Shown piece after piece: positions 1 through 8,031 of a DNA stretch of 8,717 bases; position 1 is the stretch's first letter, and each line of letters begins with the position of its first letter. The position numbers were made by a program, and so were the translations under genes. Origin of the DNA: Actinomycetes bacterium (GTDB taxonomy: Bacteria; Actinomycetota; Acidimicrobiia; Acidimicrobiales; RAAP-2). The notes under the pieces are model-generated. The model was not told where the DNA came from. It was given only the letters and a program-made list of their open reading frames with translations, and did no database searches. The DNA lies in the NCBI GenBank assembly GCA_021841725.1, contig JAKCEC010000047.1, positions 1 through 8,717 of the forward strand, in the 5' to 3' direction.

Positions 1-180
1 TTGGGTTTGACCGAGCGCTCACGCAACTGCCTCAAGCGCGCGGGGATCAACACCATCGCCCAATTGGTCAACGCCACCGAGCGCGACCTCACCTCGATCA
101 CCAATTTCGGCCAGACGTCGCTCAAGGACGTCACCGACCGTCTCGACGAGCGTGGCCTGTCACTGCGAGTAGAGGACTAA
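1..180 (+). CDS. rpoA: RNA polymerase alpha subunit, C-terminal domain (5' partial)
   Basis: These are the last 59 codons of rpoA, read in frame 1 and ending at TAA; the start lies outside the window. The fragment is most of the alpha C-terminal domain, which binds UP-element DNA and many activators. It shows the family pattern LTERSRNCLKRAGI followed by the NFGQ-S helix-hairpin-helix region. Aligned by eye to E. coli alpha, the DNA-contact residues R265, N268, C269, G296 and S299 are kept (fragment residues 6, 9, 10, 37 and 40). The K298 equivalent is Thr (residue 39) and the E302 equivalent is Asp (residue 43). rplQ follows after 2 nt, the usual end of the alpha operon in bacteria. Identification is firm; an effect of the substitutions is not shown. 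Confidence 0.97.
   Translation: MGLTERSRNCLKRAGINTIAQLVNATERDLTSITNFGQTSLKDVTDRLDERGLSLRVED
171..176 (+). promoter_or_regulatory. Ribosome binding site of rplQ
   Basis: AGAGGA lies 6 nt upstream of the rplQ ATG at 183, inside the last codons of rpoA. It is a good Shine-Dalgarno match and fixes the rplQ start. It also suggests independent initiation on a shared rpoA-rplQ transcript. Confidence 0.75.
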
Positions 181-182
181 GC

Positions 183-545
183 ATGCGTGGAACTCCAACC
201 AAGGGAAAGCGTTTCGGGGGCGACAGCGCCCACCAGAAGGCGATGATGGGCAACCTGGTGGCCTCGATGATCGCGGCCGAGGGTATCGTGACCACCGAGG
301 CCAAGGCCAAGGCGCTGCGACCCATCGTCGAGAAGGTCGTCACCGCGGCCAAGAACTCGCCGGAGGGCTCGGTCCACGCGCAGCGTCGCGTCGTCGCGTT
401 CATTCGGGACAAGGACATGGCGCACAAACTCTTCGCCGAGATCGCGCCGCGCTACAGCGACCGCCCGGGTGGCTACACCCGCATCTTGAAGCTCGGGCCG
501 CGTCAGGGCGACAACGCCCCGATGGCGCGCATTGAGTTCGTCTGA
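183..545 (+). CDS. rplQ: 50S ribosomal protein L17
   Basis: Encodes L17 (120 aa), a large-subunit protein placed near the exit of the peptide tunnel. The N-terminus MRGTPTKGKRFGG, the segment SAHQKAMMGNL and the AEGIVTTEAKAKALRP block are characteristic of bacterial L17. The C-terminal GGYTRILKLGPRQGDNAPMA run closes the domain. The PTKG start and the insert-free length of about 120 aa resemble actinobacterial L17. The ATG at 183 has an AGAGGA site 6 nt upstream. It lies 2 nt after rpoA and its last 14 nt overlap truA, so rpoA-rplQ-truA are very probably co-transcribed. Nothing in the protein looks unusual. Confidence 0.97.
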   Translation: MRGTPTKGKRFGGDSAHQKAMMGNLVASMIAAEGIVTTEAKAKALRPIVEKVVTAAKNSPEGSVHAQRRVVAFIRDKDMAHKLFAEIAPRYSDRPGGYTRILKLGPRQGDNAPMARIEFV

Positions 546-1401
546 GCCGATTCTCCCGGCCACCCAACGGTGGCGCCTGGACCTCGCCTACGACGGCCAG
601 GGGCTGAACGGTTTCGCGTACCAACCCGAGGTGACGACGGTGGTCGGTCTCTTACGATCGACGTTGGCTTCGACCCTGCACCTCGCCGACGAACCCCACG
701 TCGTGGGGGCGGGGCGCACCGACGCCGGCGTGCACGCCTTCGCCCAGGTCGTTCACGTGGACCTACCCCGTGACTTCTTCGCCTCGCGCGGTGGTCCCGA
801 CGCCGAACGACTGGTCCGCGGCCTGAACCGGCAACTGCGCGGTCGGGTCCGGGTCCTCTCGGCCTACCCGGTGGACGACGATTTTCACGCCCGCTTCTCG
901 GCGACGTGGCGCGAGTATCGGTACCTCGTCCTCGAGACGACCCCGCCGGCCCTGGCGCTGCACGAGGCGTTCTCCTGGGCGGTCGCCGGCCCCCTCGACC
1001 TCGACGCGATGAATCGCGCCAGCGCCGCCCTGGTGGGCACCCACGACTTCCGGGCGTTCTGTCGGCGCCCGGAGGGCACCGCGCCCGGCGAACCCTTGCG
1101 CCGCCGGGTTATGGGCGCCACCTGGGAACGTTTGGCCGACACGTGGCAGATGAGCCCCGAACGGGCCCCCGCGGTGCGCTTCACGATTCGCGCCCAGAGC
1201 TTCTGTCACAACATGGTGCGCAGCCTCACCTCGACGCTGGTGGCCATCGGCCAGGGGCGATTGCCCGAGAGCACGGTCGTCGAACGTCTGGCCAGCCATC
1301 AACGCGAGTATTTGCCCGCTCCCGCCCCCGCGGGCGGACTGAGCCTCGTGGGGGTCGGCTACGGTCAATTTGCCGGGGGACCCTCCGGCTTTGTAAGATG
1401 A
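532..1401 (+). CDS. truA: tRNA pseudouridine(38-40) synthase TruA
   Basis: Encodes a 289-aa TruA, which isomerises uridines 38-40 in the anticodon arm of many tRNAs to pseudouridine. The catalytic motif GRTDAGVHA is at residues 61-69, with the nucleophile Asp64. The YDG segment near residues 20-22, FHARFSATWREYRYLV and the C-terminal CHNMVRSLTSTLVAIGQGR block all fit the family. Length is in the normal range (about 250-290 aa). The first available start is TTG at 532, inside rplQ, giving a 14-nt overlap. No clear Shine-Dalgarno site precedes it, so translational coupling to rplQ is likely. An oddity is the N-terminal NGFAYQ, where many TruA proteins have a GWQRQ-type sequence. Leu41 uses TTA, the only in-frame TTA codon I found in the window. 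Confidence 0.96.
   Translation: MSSSEPILPATQRWRLDLAYDGQGLNGFAYQPEVTTVVGLLRSTLASTLHLADEPHVVGAGRTDAGVHAFAQVVHVDLPRDFFASRGGPDAERLVRGLNRQLRGRVRVLSAYPVDDDFHARFSATWREYRYLVLETTPPALALHEAFSWAVAGPLDLDAMNRASAALVGTHDFRAFCRRPEGTAPGEPLRRRVMGATWERLADTWQMSPERAPAVRFTIRAQSFCHNMVRSLTSTLVAIGQGRLPESTVVERLASHQREYLPAPAPAGGLSLVGVGYGQFAGGPSGFVR
1370..1399 (+). promoter_or_regulatory. Candidate sigma-70-type promoter for rplM-rpsI
   Basis: TTGCCG (1370-1375, 4 of 6 to TTGACA) and TAAGAT (1394-1399, 4 of 6 to TATAAT) are separated by 18 nt, at the very end of truA. They lie in a local AT-rich patch that stands out from the GC-rich surroundings. Transcription would begin near 1405-1407, at or next to the base of the downstream hairpin, about 50 nt before the rplM GTG. 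This is a by-eye match only; weak -10/-35 matches are common by chance. Confidence 0.4.
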
Positions 1402-1404
1402 AAA

Positions 1405-1428
1405 GTCCCCCTCGGCGTATCGAGGGAC
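1405..1428 (+). other. Hairpin in the rplM 5' leader
   Basis: GTCCCCCTCG (1405-1414) can pair with CGAGGGAC (1421-1428) around a GCGTAT loop, giving 8 base pairs with a two-C bulge. It lies in the only sizeable gap of the window, between the truA stop and rplM. No T-run follows, so it is not a canonical terminator. GTCCCCC (1405-1411) is also a perfect complement of GGGGGAC at 1375-1381, so two exclusive folds are possible in a read-through transcript. Its role could be attenuation, autoregulation by L13, mRNA stabilisation, or nothing. Confidence 0.4.
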
Positions 1429-1444
1429 CACGAAGAGATCGCTG

Positions 1445-1450
1445 AAGGAA
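1445..1450 (+). promoter_or_regulatory. Ribosome binding site of rplM
   Basis: AAGGAA ends 5 nt before the GTG at 1456 and decides that start. Translation from it gives the expected L13 N-terminus. Confidence 0.75.
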
Positions 1451-1455
1451 GAACT

Positions 1456-1902
1456 GTGCGTACGTACTCACCGAAGGAAAAAGAGATCACGCGCGAGTGG
1501 CGCGTGATCGACGCCGAGGGCCTGGTCCTCGGCCGGGTCGCCACCGTCGCCGCTTCGTTGCTGCGTGGTAAGCACCGTCCCTACTTCGCGCCGCACCTCG
1601 ACACCGGTGACTACGTCATCATCATCAACGCCGACAAGGTCGTGGTGACCGCGAACAAGGCGAAGCAGAACTTCCGCTACCGTCACTCGGGCTACCCGGG
1701 CGGTCTGCGCTCGACCTCGTGGCAGACCCTGATGGACACCGACCCCGAGGCGCTCGTCTTCGAGGCGATCAAGGGAATGGTGCCCAAGAACCGTTTGGGC
1801 CGCGCCCAGATGGGTAAGTTGTTCGTGTACGCCGGCGCCGAGCACCCGCACGCCGCCCAACAGCCCTCGACGTTCGACACCTCGGCGATCCGCCGCGGCT
1901 AA
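1456..1902 (+). CDS. rplM: 50S ribosomal protein L13
   Basis: Encodes L13 (148 aa), an early-assembly large-subunit protein. The family landmarks are all present: [18 protein letters not shown] near residues 14-31, [21 protein letters not shown] near 35-55, the [10 protein letters not shown] segment near 75-84, and [11 protein letters not shown] followed by [12 protein letters not shown] at the C-terminal end. Length is normal for the family (about 142-150 aa). The start is GTG with an AAGGAA site 5 nt upstream. rpsI follows 11 nt downstream; rplM-rpsI is a conserved pair across bacteria, and in E. coli it is known to be under autogenous control by L13. A candidate promoter and hairpin precede the gene. 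No irregularities seen. Confidence 0.97.
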   Translation: MRTYSPKEKEITREWRVIDAEGLVLGRVATVAASLLRGKHRPYFAPHLDTGDYVIIINADKVVVTANKAKQNFRYRHSGYPGGLRSTSWQTLMDTDPEALVFEAIKGMVPKNRLGRAQMGKLFVYAGAEHPHAAQQPSTFDTSAIRRG

Positions 1903-1906
1903 GGAG
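1901..1906 (+). promoter_or_regulatory. Ribosome binding site of rpsI
   Basis: AAGGAG overlaps the TAA stop of rplM and lies 7 nt before the rpsI GTG at 1914. It is the strongest Shine-Dalgarno match in the window and settles the start. Confidence 0.8.
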
Positions 1907-1913
1907 AATCCCC

Positions 1914-2306
1914 GTGACCACCCCGCTTACCCAGACCACCGGTCGTCGCAAGGAAGCCGTCGCGCGCGTGCGACTGCGTCCCGGCACCGGAACCATCACC
2001 ATCAACAGTCGGGCCTTCGACAACTACTTCACCTCGGCGACCCACCGCCAAATGGTGATGGAGCCGATGCGTCTGACCGAGACGGTGGAGACCTACGACG
2101 TGGACGCGACCATCGAGGGTGGCGGCGTGGCGGGTCAGGCCGGCGCCCTGCGTCTGGGTATCGCGCGTTCGCTGCTGGAACTCAACGAAGAGCTACGACC
2201 GCCGCTCAAGAAGGCCGGACTCCTGACGCGTGACGCGCGAAAGAAGGAGACCAAGAAGTACGGCCTCAAGAAGGCGCGTAAGGCTCCGCAGTACTCGAAG
2301 CGCTAG
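1914..2306 (+). CDS. rpsI: 30S ribosomal protein S9
   Basis: Encodes S9 (130 aa), a small-subunit protein whose C-terminal tail reaches the P-site tRNA. The pattern [23 protein letters not shown] covers residues 9-31. [20 protein letters not shown] near residues 69-88 is the family core. The tail ends in [10 protein letters not shown], keeping the conserved Ser-Lys-Arg terminus. The GTG start has a strong AAGGAG site 7 nt upstream. It forms a pair with rplM, and glmM begins only 5 nt after its stop, so transcription probably continues into the amino-sugar genes. Length and motifs are ordinary. Confidence 0.97.
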   Translation: MTTPLTQTTGRRKEAVARVRLRPGTGTITINSRAFDNYFTSATHRQMVMEPMRLTETVETYDVDATIEGGGVAGQAGALRLGIARSLLELNEELRPPLKKAGLLTRDARKKETKKYGLKKARKAPQYSKR

Positions 2307-2311
2307 ACGTC

Positions 2312-3622
2312 ATGGCCGTGCACTTTGGCACGGACGGAATCCGGGGCCACGCCTACGAGGAGATCACGGTCGACCTGGCGTATCGCCTGGGTCGAGCGGT
2401 CGGCGAGACCTTCGACGTCCCGGTCTTCGTCGGTTACGACACCCGTGAGAGTTCACCCGTCCTGGCGGCCGCCGTCCTGGCGGGGCTCGCGGACGTGGGC
2501 GCCGTCGCGCACAACCTGGGCGTCTTTACGACGCCGGGGGTCGCGGTCATCGCGCAGCGTCGCGCCGGGGCCGGCATCGTCGTCTCGGCCTCGCATAACC
2601 CGTTCTACGACAATGGATTGAAGGTCCTCGGGGTGGGCGGGGGCAAGCTCGACGTGCGCACCGAGCGCGCCGTCGAGGACGCGCTCAACGCCGCGCCCGG
2701 CCCCGGGCGCGCGACCTTCGCCGACGTGGCGGTCGACGCGACCGCCGAACGCGAATACGCCGAACACCTGCGCGATCTGGTGCCGGGGGACCTCTCGGGA
2801 CTCCACCTGGTACTCGACTGCGCCAACGGCGCGGCGTCGCACGTCGCGCACCAGCTCTTCGAGGGGACCGGCGCTCGCGTGACCACGATCCACGACACCC
2901 CGAACGGCACGAACATCAACCTCGACTGCGGCTCCACCCACCCCGACGACCTCCGCGCCACCGTGGTGCGCCTCGGGGCGGACCTGGGACTGGCCTTCGA
3001 CGGCGACGCCGATCGCCTCATCGCGGTGGACGCGCGGGGCACTCTGCGCAACGGCGACGACTTGGCGGTGTTGTTCTCGATCGAGGGACAGGCCCGGGGA
3101 GAACTGGACGGGGTCGTCGTCACGGTCATGAGCAACCTGGGCCTCCGACGCGCGTTGCGCGAACGCGGCGTCGAGATCGTGGAGACCGACGTGGGCGACC
3201 GCAACATCCTGGCCGCCCTCGAGGAGCGCAGCTGGAACTTCGGCGCCGAACAGTCGGGGCACCTCATCTTTCGTCACATGAGCCCCACGGGTGATGGCCT
3301 GTTGACGGGCATGCTGGTGGCGGACATGGTGGCGCGCTTCGGACCCCTGGCCGATCAGTGCGACGCGGCGTGGGAGCGAGTTCCCCAGGACCTCATCAAC
3401 ATCGCCTCGAGCGAGTACGACGATTTCGCGGTGCGTGAGATGTTCGACGACGAGTGTCGCCAACGCAACGTGGCGAGCGGAGACGTGCGCTTGTTGATCC
3501 GCCCCTCGGGGACCGAGCCCCTGGTGCGGGTCATGGTCGAGGCGCTCGACGGATCCTTCGTGACGAACTTCACGACGCGCGTGCGCACGCACTTCTTCGG
3601 CGCGCCCTCGGGGCCCGCGTAA
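2312..3622 (+). CDS. glmM: Phosphoglucosamine mutase
   Basis: Encodes GlmM (436 aa), which converts glucosamine-6-phosphate to glucosamine-1-phosphate on the way to UDP-GlcNAc for peptidoglycan. It belongs to the alpha-D-phosphohexomutase family. Seen in order: FGTDGIRG at 5-12; the active-site loop SASHNPFYDNGLK at 92-104 with phospho-acceptor Ser94; the metal loop DGDADR at 230-235; the sugar-binding loop EQSGH at 313-317; and the phosphate-binding RPSGTEPLVRV at 397-407. Length is close to the usual 445 aa. Start is the ATG 5 nt after rpsI, without a clear Shine-Dalgarno site, suggesting coupling to rpsI translation. The residue before EQSGH is Ala312, where GlmM proteins usually have a second Gly. 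glmS, the preceding enzyme of the same pathway, follows 24 nt downstream. Confidence 0.96.
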   Translation: MAVHFGTDGIRGHAYEEITVDLAYRLGRAVGETFDVPVFVGYDTRESSPVLAAAVLAGLADVGAVAHNLGVFTTPGVAVIAQRRAGAGIVVSASHNPFYDNGLKVLGVGGGKLDVRTERAVEDALNAAPGPGRATFADVAVDATAEREYAEHLRDLVPGDLSGLHLVLDCANGAASHVAHQLFEGTGARVTTIHDTPNGTNINLDCGSTHPDDLRATVVRLGADLGLAFDGDADRLIAVDARGTLRNGDDLAVLFSIEGQARGELDGVVVTVMSNLGLRRALRERGVEIVETDVGDRNILAALEERSWNFGAEQSGHLIFRHMSPTGDGLLTGMLVADMVARFGPLADQCDAAWERVPQDLINIASSEYDDFAVREMFDDECRQRNVASGDVRLLIRPSGTEPLVRVMVEALDGSFVTNFTTRVRTHFFGAPSGPA

Positions 3623-3633
3623 AACACCGCGGG
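3614..3633 (+). terminator. Hairpin across the glmM stop codon (possible weak terminator)
   Basis: CCCGCG (3614-3619) and CGCGGG (3628-3633) are perfect inverted repeats around an 8-nt loop, TAAAACAC, which contains the glmM TAA stop. Two G-T pairs could extend the stem. There is no U-tract, only TT, so intrinsic termination would be inefficient at best. Its position between glmM and the putative glmS -10 element makes a partial transcription boundary conceivable; it may also be a chance repeat in GC-rich DNA. Confidence 0.3.
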
Positions 3634-3634
3634 T

Positions 3635-3640
3635 TAGACT
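3635..3640 (+). promoter_or_regulatory. Candidate -10 element for a leaderless glmS transcript
   Basis: TAGACT fits the actinobacterial TANNNT -10 pattern and ends 6 nt before the glmS ATG at 3647, so transcription could begin at or next to the start codon. glmS has no recognisable Shine-Dalgarno site, which agrees with leaderless initiation. No convincing -35 is seen. This is inference from a short motif. Confidence 0.4.
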
Positions 3641-3646
3641 GAGCCC

Positions 3647-5487
<1,841 letters not shown>

Positions 5488-5488
<1 letters not shown>

Positions 5489-5871
5489 TGGCGACCGAGG
5501 CGGTGGGTGTCGACGTCGTGGACGTGGCGCGCTTCGCCCTGGCGCTACGACGACGGCCGCGCCTCCTCGAGCGACTCTTCACCCCGCGAGAACGCGAGGA
5601 CGCCGCGGGTCGCCCGGAACGATTGGCGGCGCGCTTCGCGGCCAAGGAGGCCGTCTTGAAGACCCTGGGGTCGGGACTGGGCGACGCGCCCTTTTCCAGC
5701 ATCGAGGTCCAACGCCGCCCGAGTGGGGCGCCGGTGATCGTGCTCCACGACGGCGCGGCCGATCTCGCGCGCGCCCGCGGTATCACCCGCCTGCACGTGT
5801 CGCTTTCGCACACCGCCACCCTGGCGACGGCGTTCGTCATCGGATCCTCGGACGTCGCACGTGCCGGTTGA
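5488..5871 (+). CDS. acpS: Holo-[acyl-carrier-protein] synthase
   Basis: Encodes a 127-aa AcpS-type phosphopantetheinyl transferase, which moves 4'-phosphopantetheine from CoA to the serine of apo-ACP. The N-terminal GVDVVDVARF carries the metal-binding Asp9. The ARFAAKEAVLKTLG block at about 48-61 holds the second metal ligand Glu54, and HVSLSHTATLATAFVI is the C-terminal family signature. Length is typical (about 120-130 aa). The ATG at 5488 overlaps the glmS TGA by one base (TGATG); a GTG one codon earlier (5485) would add one residue and cannot be excluded. The last 11 nt overlap alr. Location after glmS and before alr matches many Actinobacteria, but the nnr gene often found between acpS and alr is absent. 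Confidence 0.94.
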
Positions 5872-7012
5872 GGGAGTGCACCGACCCGCGTGGGCCGAGA
5901 TCTCGCGTTCGGCGCTGGCCCATAACATCGCGGTCGTGCGCGAGCTGCTCGCCGCGACGCAGGTGTGCGCGGTGGTTAAGGCCAACGGGTACGGGCACGG
6001 CGCGGTGCTCGCGGCGCGCGCCATGATCGAGGGCGGCGCCGACTCCCTGGCCGTCGCCATCATCGACGAGGGGATTGAGTTGCGCGCCGCCGGAATCAGC
6101 GAGGCGATCCTGCTGCTCTCGGAGATCCCCGCCGAGACGGTGGCGGCCGCCCTCGAGGCCGACTTGACGTTGACGGTGGGCTCGCTCGAGGGGGCGCGCG
6201 CGGCGGCGGACGAGGCCGCGCGACTCGGCGGGCGCCACCGGGTGCACCTCAAGGTCGACACGGGCATGTTGCGCCAGGGCGTCAGTCCGCGCGAAGCGTT
6301 GCGCGCGGCGCGCATCCTCCAGGACTGCGCGGCACTCGAGCTCGAGGGGATCTTCACGCACTTCTCGGTGGCCGACGGCGACAGCGAGGAGGACCGGGCC
6401 TTCACCACGCGACAGATCGAGGTGTTCAACCGGGTGCGTGCCGAGTTGCGCACCCACGGTATCGACCCGCCGCTGGTGCACCTCGCCAACAGCGCGGGCG
6501 CCCTCGGTCATCCCTCGTCGCACGCGCGCCTGGCCCGACCCGGATTGGTGCTCTACGGCTACCTCCCGGCGCCGTGGCTCGACGCAGTGCTCGCCGCGCA
6601 CGGCGTCGCCCTGCGCCCGGCCCTGTCGTTGCGCGCCCGGGTGGTCGCCACCCGTCGCGCGGAGGTCGGTGACCGGCCCAGTTACGGGCGCCGCCGCGAG
6701 ATCGAGGTACCCTCCACGATCGCCACGGTGCCCTTCGGCTACGCCGACGGCTACCCGCGCCGGCTCTTTGACGCGGGCGCCGAGGTCCTCATCAACGGGC
6801 GTCGCTACCCGCTGGCGGGGATGGTCACCATGGACCAACTGTTGATCAACTGCGGCGACGACGAGGTCCACGTCGGCGACGACGTCGTGCTGCTCGGTAC
6901 GGTCGGCGGCGACACGATCAGCGCCGAGGACTGGGCGCGCTGGGCCTCGACGGTGACCTGGGAGATCCTGTGCGGCATCGGGGCGCGGGTGCCGCGCGTG
7001 CTCGTCGAGTGA
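5861..7012 (+). CDS. alr: Alanine racemase (PLP-dependent)
   Basis: Encodes a 383-aa alanine racemase that interconverts L- and D-alanine for peptidoglycan. The N-terminal TIM-barrel carries the PLP lysine in AVVKANGYGHG (Lys40). The HLKVDTGMLRQG and GIFTHFSVAD segments, and HLANSAGAL near residues 207-215, are family features. The C-terminal beta domain has PSYG with the second catalytic base Tyr275, then FGYADGYPR (Tyr294) and MVTMDQ. The protein runs to VPRVLVE, so it is full length. The GTG at 5861 gives an 11-nt overlap with acpS. An in-frame GTG at 5876 would give MHRPAWAEIS, also a plausible N-terminus; a GAGG lies upstream of it but only 2 nt away, so I keep the first. It most likely shares a transcript with its neighbours. 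Confidence 0.96.
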   Translation: MPVEGVHRPAWAEISRSALAHNIAVVRELLAATQVCAVVKANGYGHGAVLAARAMIEGGADSLAVAIIDEGIELRAAGISEAILLLSEIPAETVAAALEADLTLTVGSLEGARAAADEAARLGGRHRVHLKVDTGMLRQGVSPREALRAARILQDCAALELEGIFTHFSVADGDSEEDRAFTTRQIEVFNRVRAELRTHGIDPPLVHLANSAGALGHPSSHARLARPGLVLYGYLPAPWLDAVLAAHGVALRPALSLRARVVATRRAEVGDRPSYGRRREIEVPSTIATVPFGYADGYPRRLFDAGAEVLINGRRYPLAGMVTMDQLLINCGDDEVHVGDDVVLLGTVGGDTISAEDWARWASTVTWEILCGIGARVPRVLVE

Positions 7013-7014
7013 GC

Positions 7015-7551
7015 ATGGACCTCGCCGAACTACCCCACTGTTGTGCGTGCGCGCTGCACACGACGCGCACGCGCGTCGTCGTGGGATCGGGCCCCCCGGG
7101 CCCCCGGCTACTCGTGGTGGGCGAGGCCCCGGGACGACACGAGGATGAGGGTGGCGAACCCTTCGTGGGCCGGAGCGGACAACTGCTGGTGCGCCTGATT
7201 CTCGAGGAACTCGGCCTCGAGCGCGCGCAGTACTTCGTGACCAACACCGTCAAGTGTCGTCCACCCCACAACCGCACGCCGCGCGCGAGCGAGGTGGCGA
7301 CGTGTCGCCCGTGGCTCGAGGCCCAGATCGCCGCGCTGTGGCCCGCGCGGATCCTGGCGGTCGGTAACGTGGCGGCCCGGGCGGTCTTCGGCTTCGACGA
7401 GGGTATCTCGCGCACGCACGGTCGTCGGGGCCAGTACCTCGACGTGGCGGGCGTGGCGACCTACCACCCGGCCGCGGCGCTGCGCGCGGGACCTAACGTG
7501 GTGGACGTGATGCGCGCCGACTTGCGGTCCCTTCGCTCGATGGGGGTGTGA
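7015..7551 (+). CDS. Uracil-DNA glycosylase, family 4 (4Fe-4S type)
   Basis: Encodes a 178-aa uracil-DNA glycosylase of the iron-sulfur family 4 (the TthUDGA/AfUDG type), which removes uracil arising in DNA by cytosine deamination. The four cluster cysteines are visible: a CxxC at Cys9 and Cys12, then Cys81 in NTVKCRPP and Cys97 in ATCRPWL, 16 residues apart as in the Thermus enzyme. Motif GEAPGRHEDEGGEPFVGRSG is at 36-55 and the C-terminal TYHPAAALR contains the catalytic-site His. Cys10 is an extra cysteine next to the cluster. ATG 7015 is 2 nt after alr; GTG 7009 would give a GTGA overlap and two more residues. It abuts tsaE. It is not a usual member of the alr-tsaE neighbourhood in better-known Actinobacteria. 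Confidence 0.93.
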   Translation: MDLAELPHCCACALHTTRTRVVVGSGPPGPRLLVVGEAPGRHEDEGGEPFVGRSGQLLVRLILEELGLERAQYFVTNTVKCRPPHNRTPRASEVATCRPWLEAQIAALWPARILAVGNVAARAVFGFDEGISRTHGRRGQYLDVAGVATYHPAAALRAGPNVVDVMRADLRSLRSMGV

Positions 7552-8031
7552 ATGAGTTTCGTGCGCACCTGTCGCGACGCCGCGGCCACCCGCGACGCCG
7601 GTGAGGCCTTCGCGCGGGTGTTGCGCCCCGGCGACGTCGTGCTCGTGAGCGGTCAACTGGGTGCGGGCAAGACGACCTTCGTCCAGGGTGTGGCGCGGGG
7701 CCTGGGGGTGCGCGAGCGCGTGACCAGTCCGACCTTCACGATGGTGCGCCAGCACGTCACCCACCACGAGAGCGGGATCGCCACGCTGCACCACGCCGAC
7801 GTGTACCGCGTCGAGAGCGTGGGTGAAGTGCGCGACCTCGACCTGGGGGAGTTGGTGGAGGAGGCCGCGGTGGCCCTGGTGGAGTGGGGCGACCTGGCGG
7901 CGTCGGTGTTCGGGCGCGACGTACTGACCGTCGCACTGGACTTCGACGACGACGAGGTCCGTACCATCACCGTGGACGGCGTGCTCGACGAGGAACGGCG
8001 TCGGGCGTTGGACGACTGGAGCGCGACGTGA
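7552..8031 (+). CDS. tsaE: tRNA t6A biosynthesis ATPase TsaE
   Basis: Encodes TsaE (159 aa), the ATPase that works with TsaB and TsaD to place threonylcarbamoyl on A37 of ANN-decoding tRNAs. The Walker A motif GQLGAGKT is at 34-41 with Lys40 and Thr41. The SPTF switch-like motif is at 59-62, HADVYR at 81-86 carries Asp83, and VEWGD at 110-114 carries the Glu111-Trp112 pair that is conserved in the family. Length is typical. The ATG follows directly on the udg stop without a gap, with only a G-run (7542-7546) as a possible ribosome binding site. It overlaps tsaB by 4 nt (GTGA). The loop before HADVYR is rich in histidine (H68, H71, H72, H80, H81). Confidence 0.95.
   Translation: MSFVRTCRDAAATRDAGEAFARVLRPGDVVLVSGQLGAGKTTFVQGVARGLGVRERVTSPTFTMVRQHVTHHESGIATLHHADVYRVESVGEVRDLDLGELVEEAAVALVEWGDLAASVFGRDVLTVALDFDDDEVRTITVDGVLDEERRRALDDWSAT

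Noticed and set aside
1405..1428. Intrinsic terminator after truA
   Set aside because: The stem is followed by ACCACG and not by a T-run, so the hairpin is not a standard Rho-independent terminator. It is listed as a leader structure.
3623..3646. glmS ribozyme or riboswitch upstream of glmS
   Set aside because: Only 24 nt separate glmM and glmS, far too short for the ribozyme, and no core sequence is seen.
5837..6871. 344-codon open frame on the - strand across alr
   Set aside because: It lies opposite alr with all racemase motifs intact, has no recognisable domain, and follows codon-position bias of the opposite strand.
6970..7008. Upstream extension of the uracil-DNA glycosylase to a start at 6970
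   Set aside because: The extra residues are Arg/Ala-rich shadow sequence inside alr. The ATG at 7015 places the CxxC at the usual distance from the N-terminus.
7884..8027. Upstream extension of tsaB to a start at 7884
   Set aside because: It would overlap tsaE by 148 nt and the added residues are an Arg/Gly-rich shadow. The GTG at 8028 gives the exact family N-terminus.
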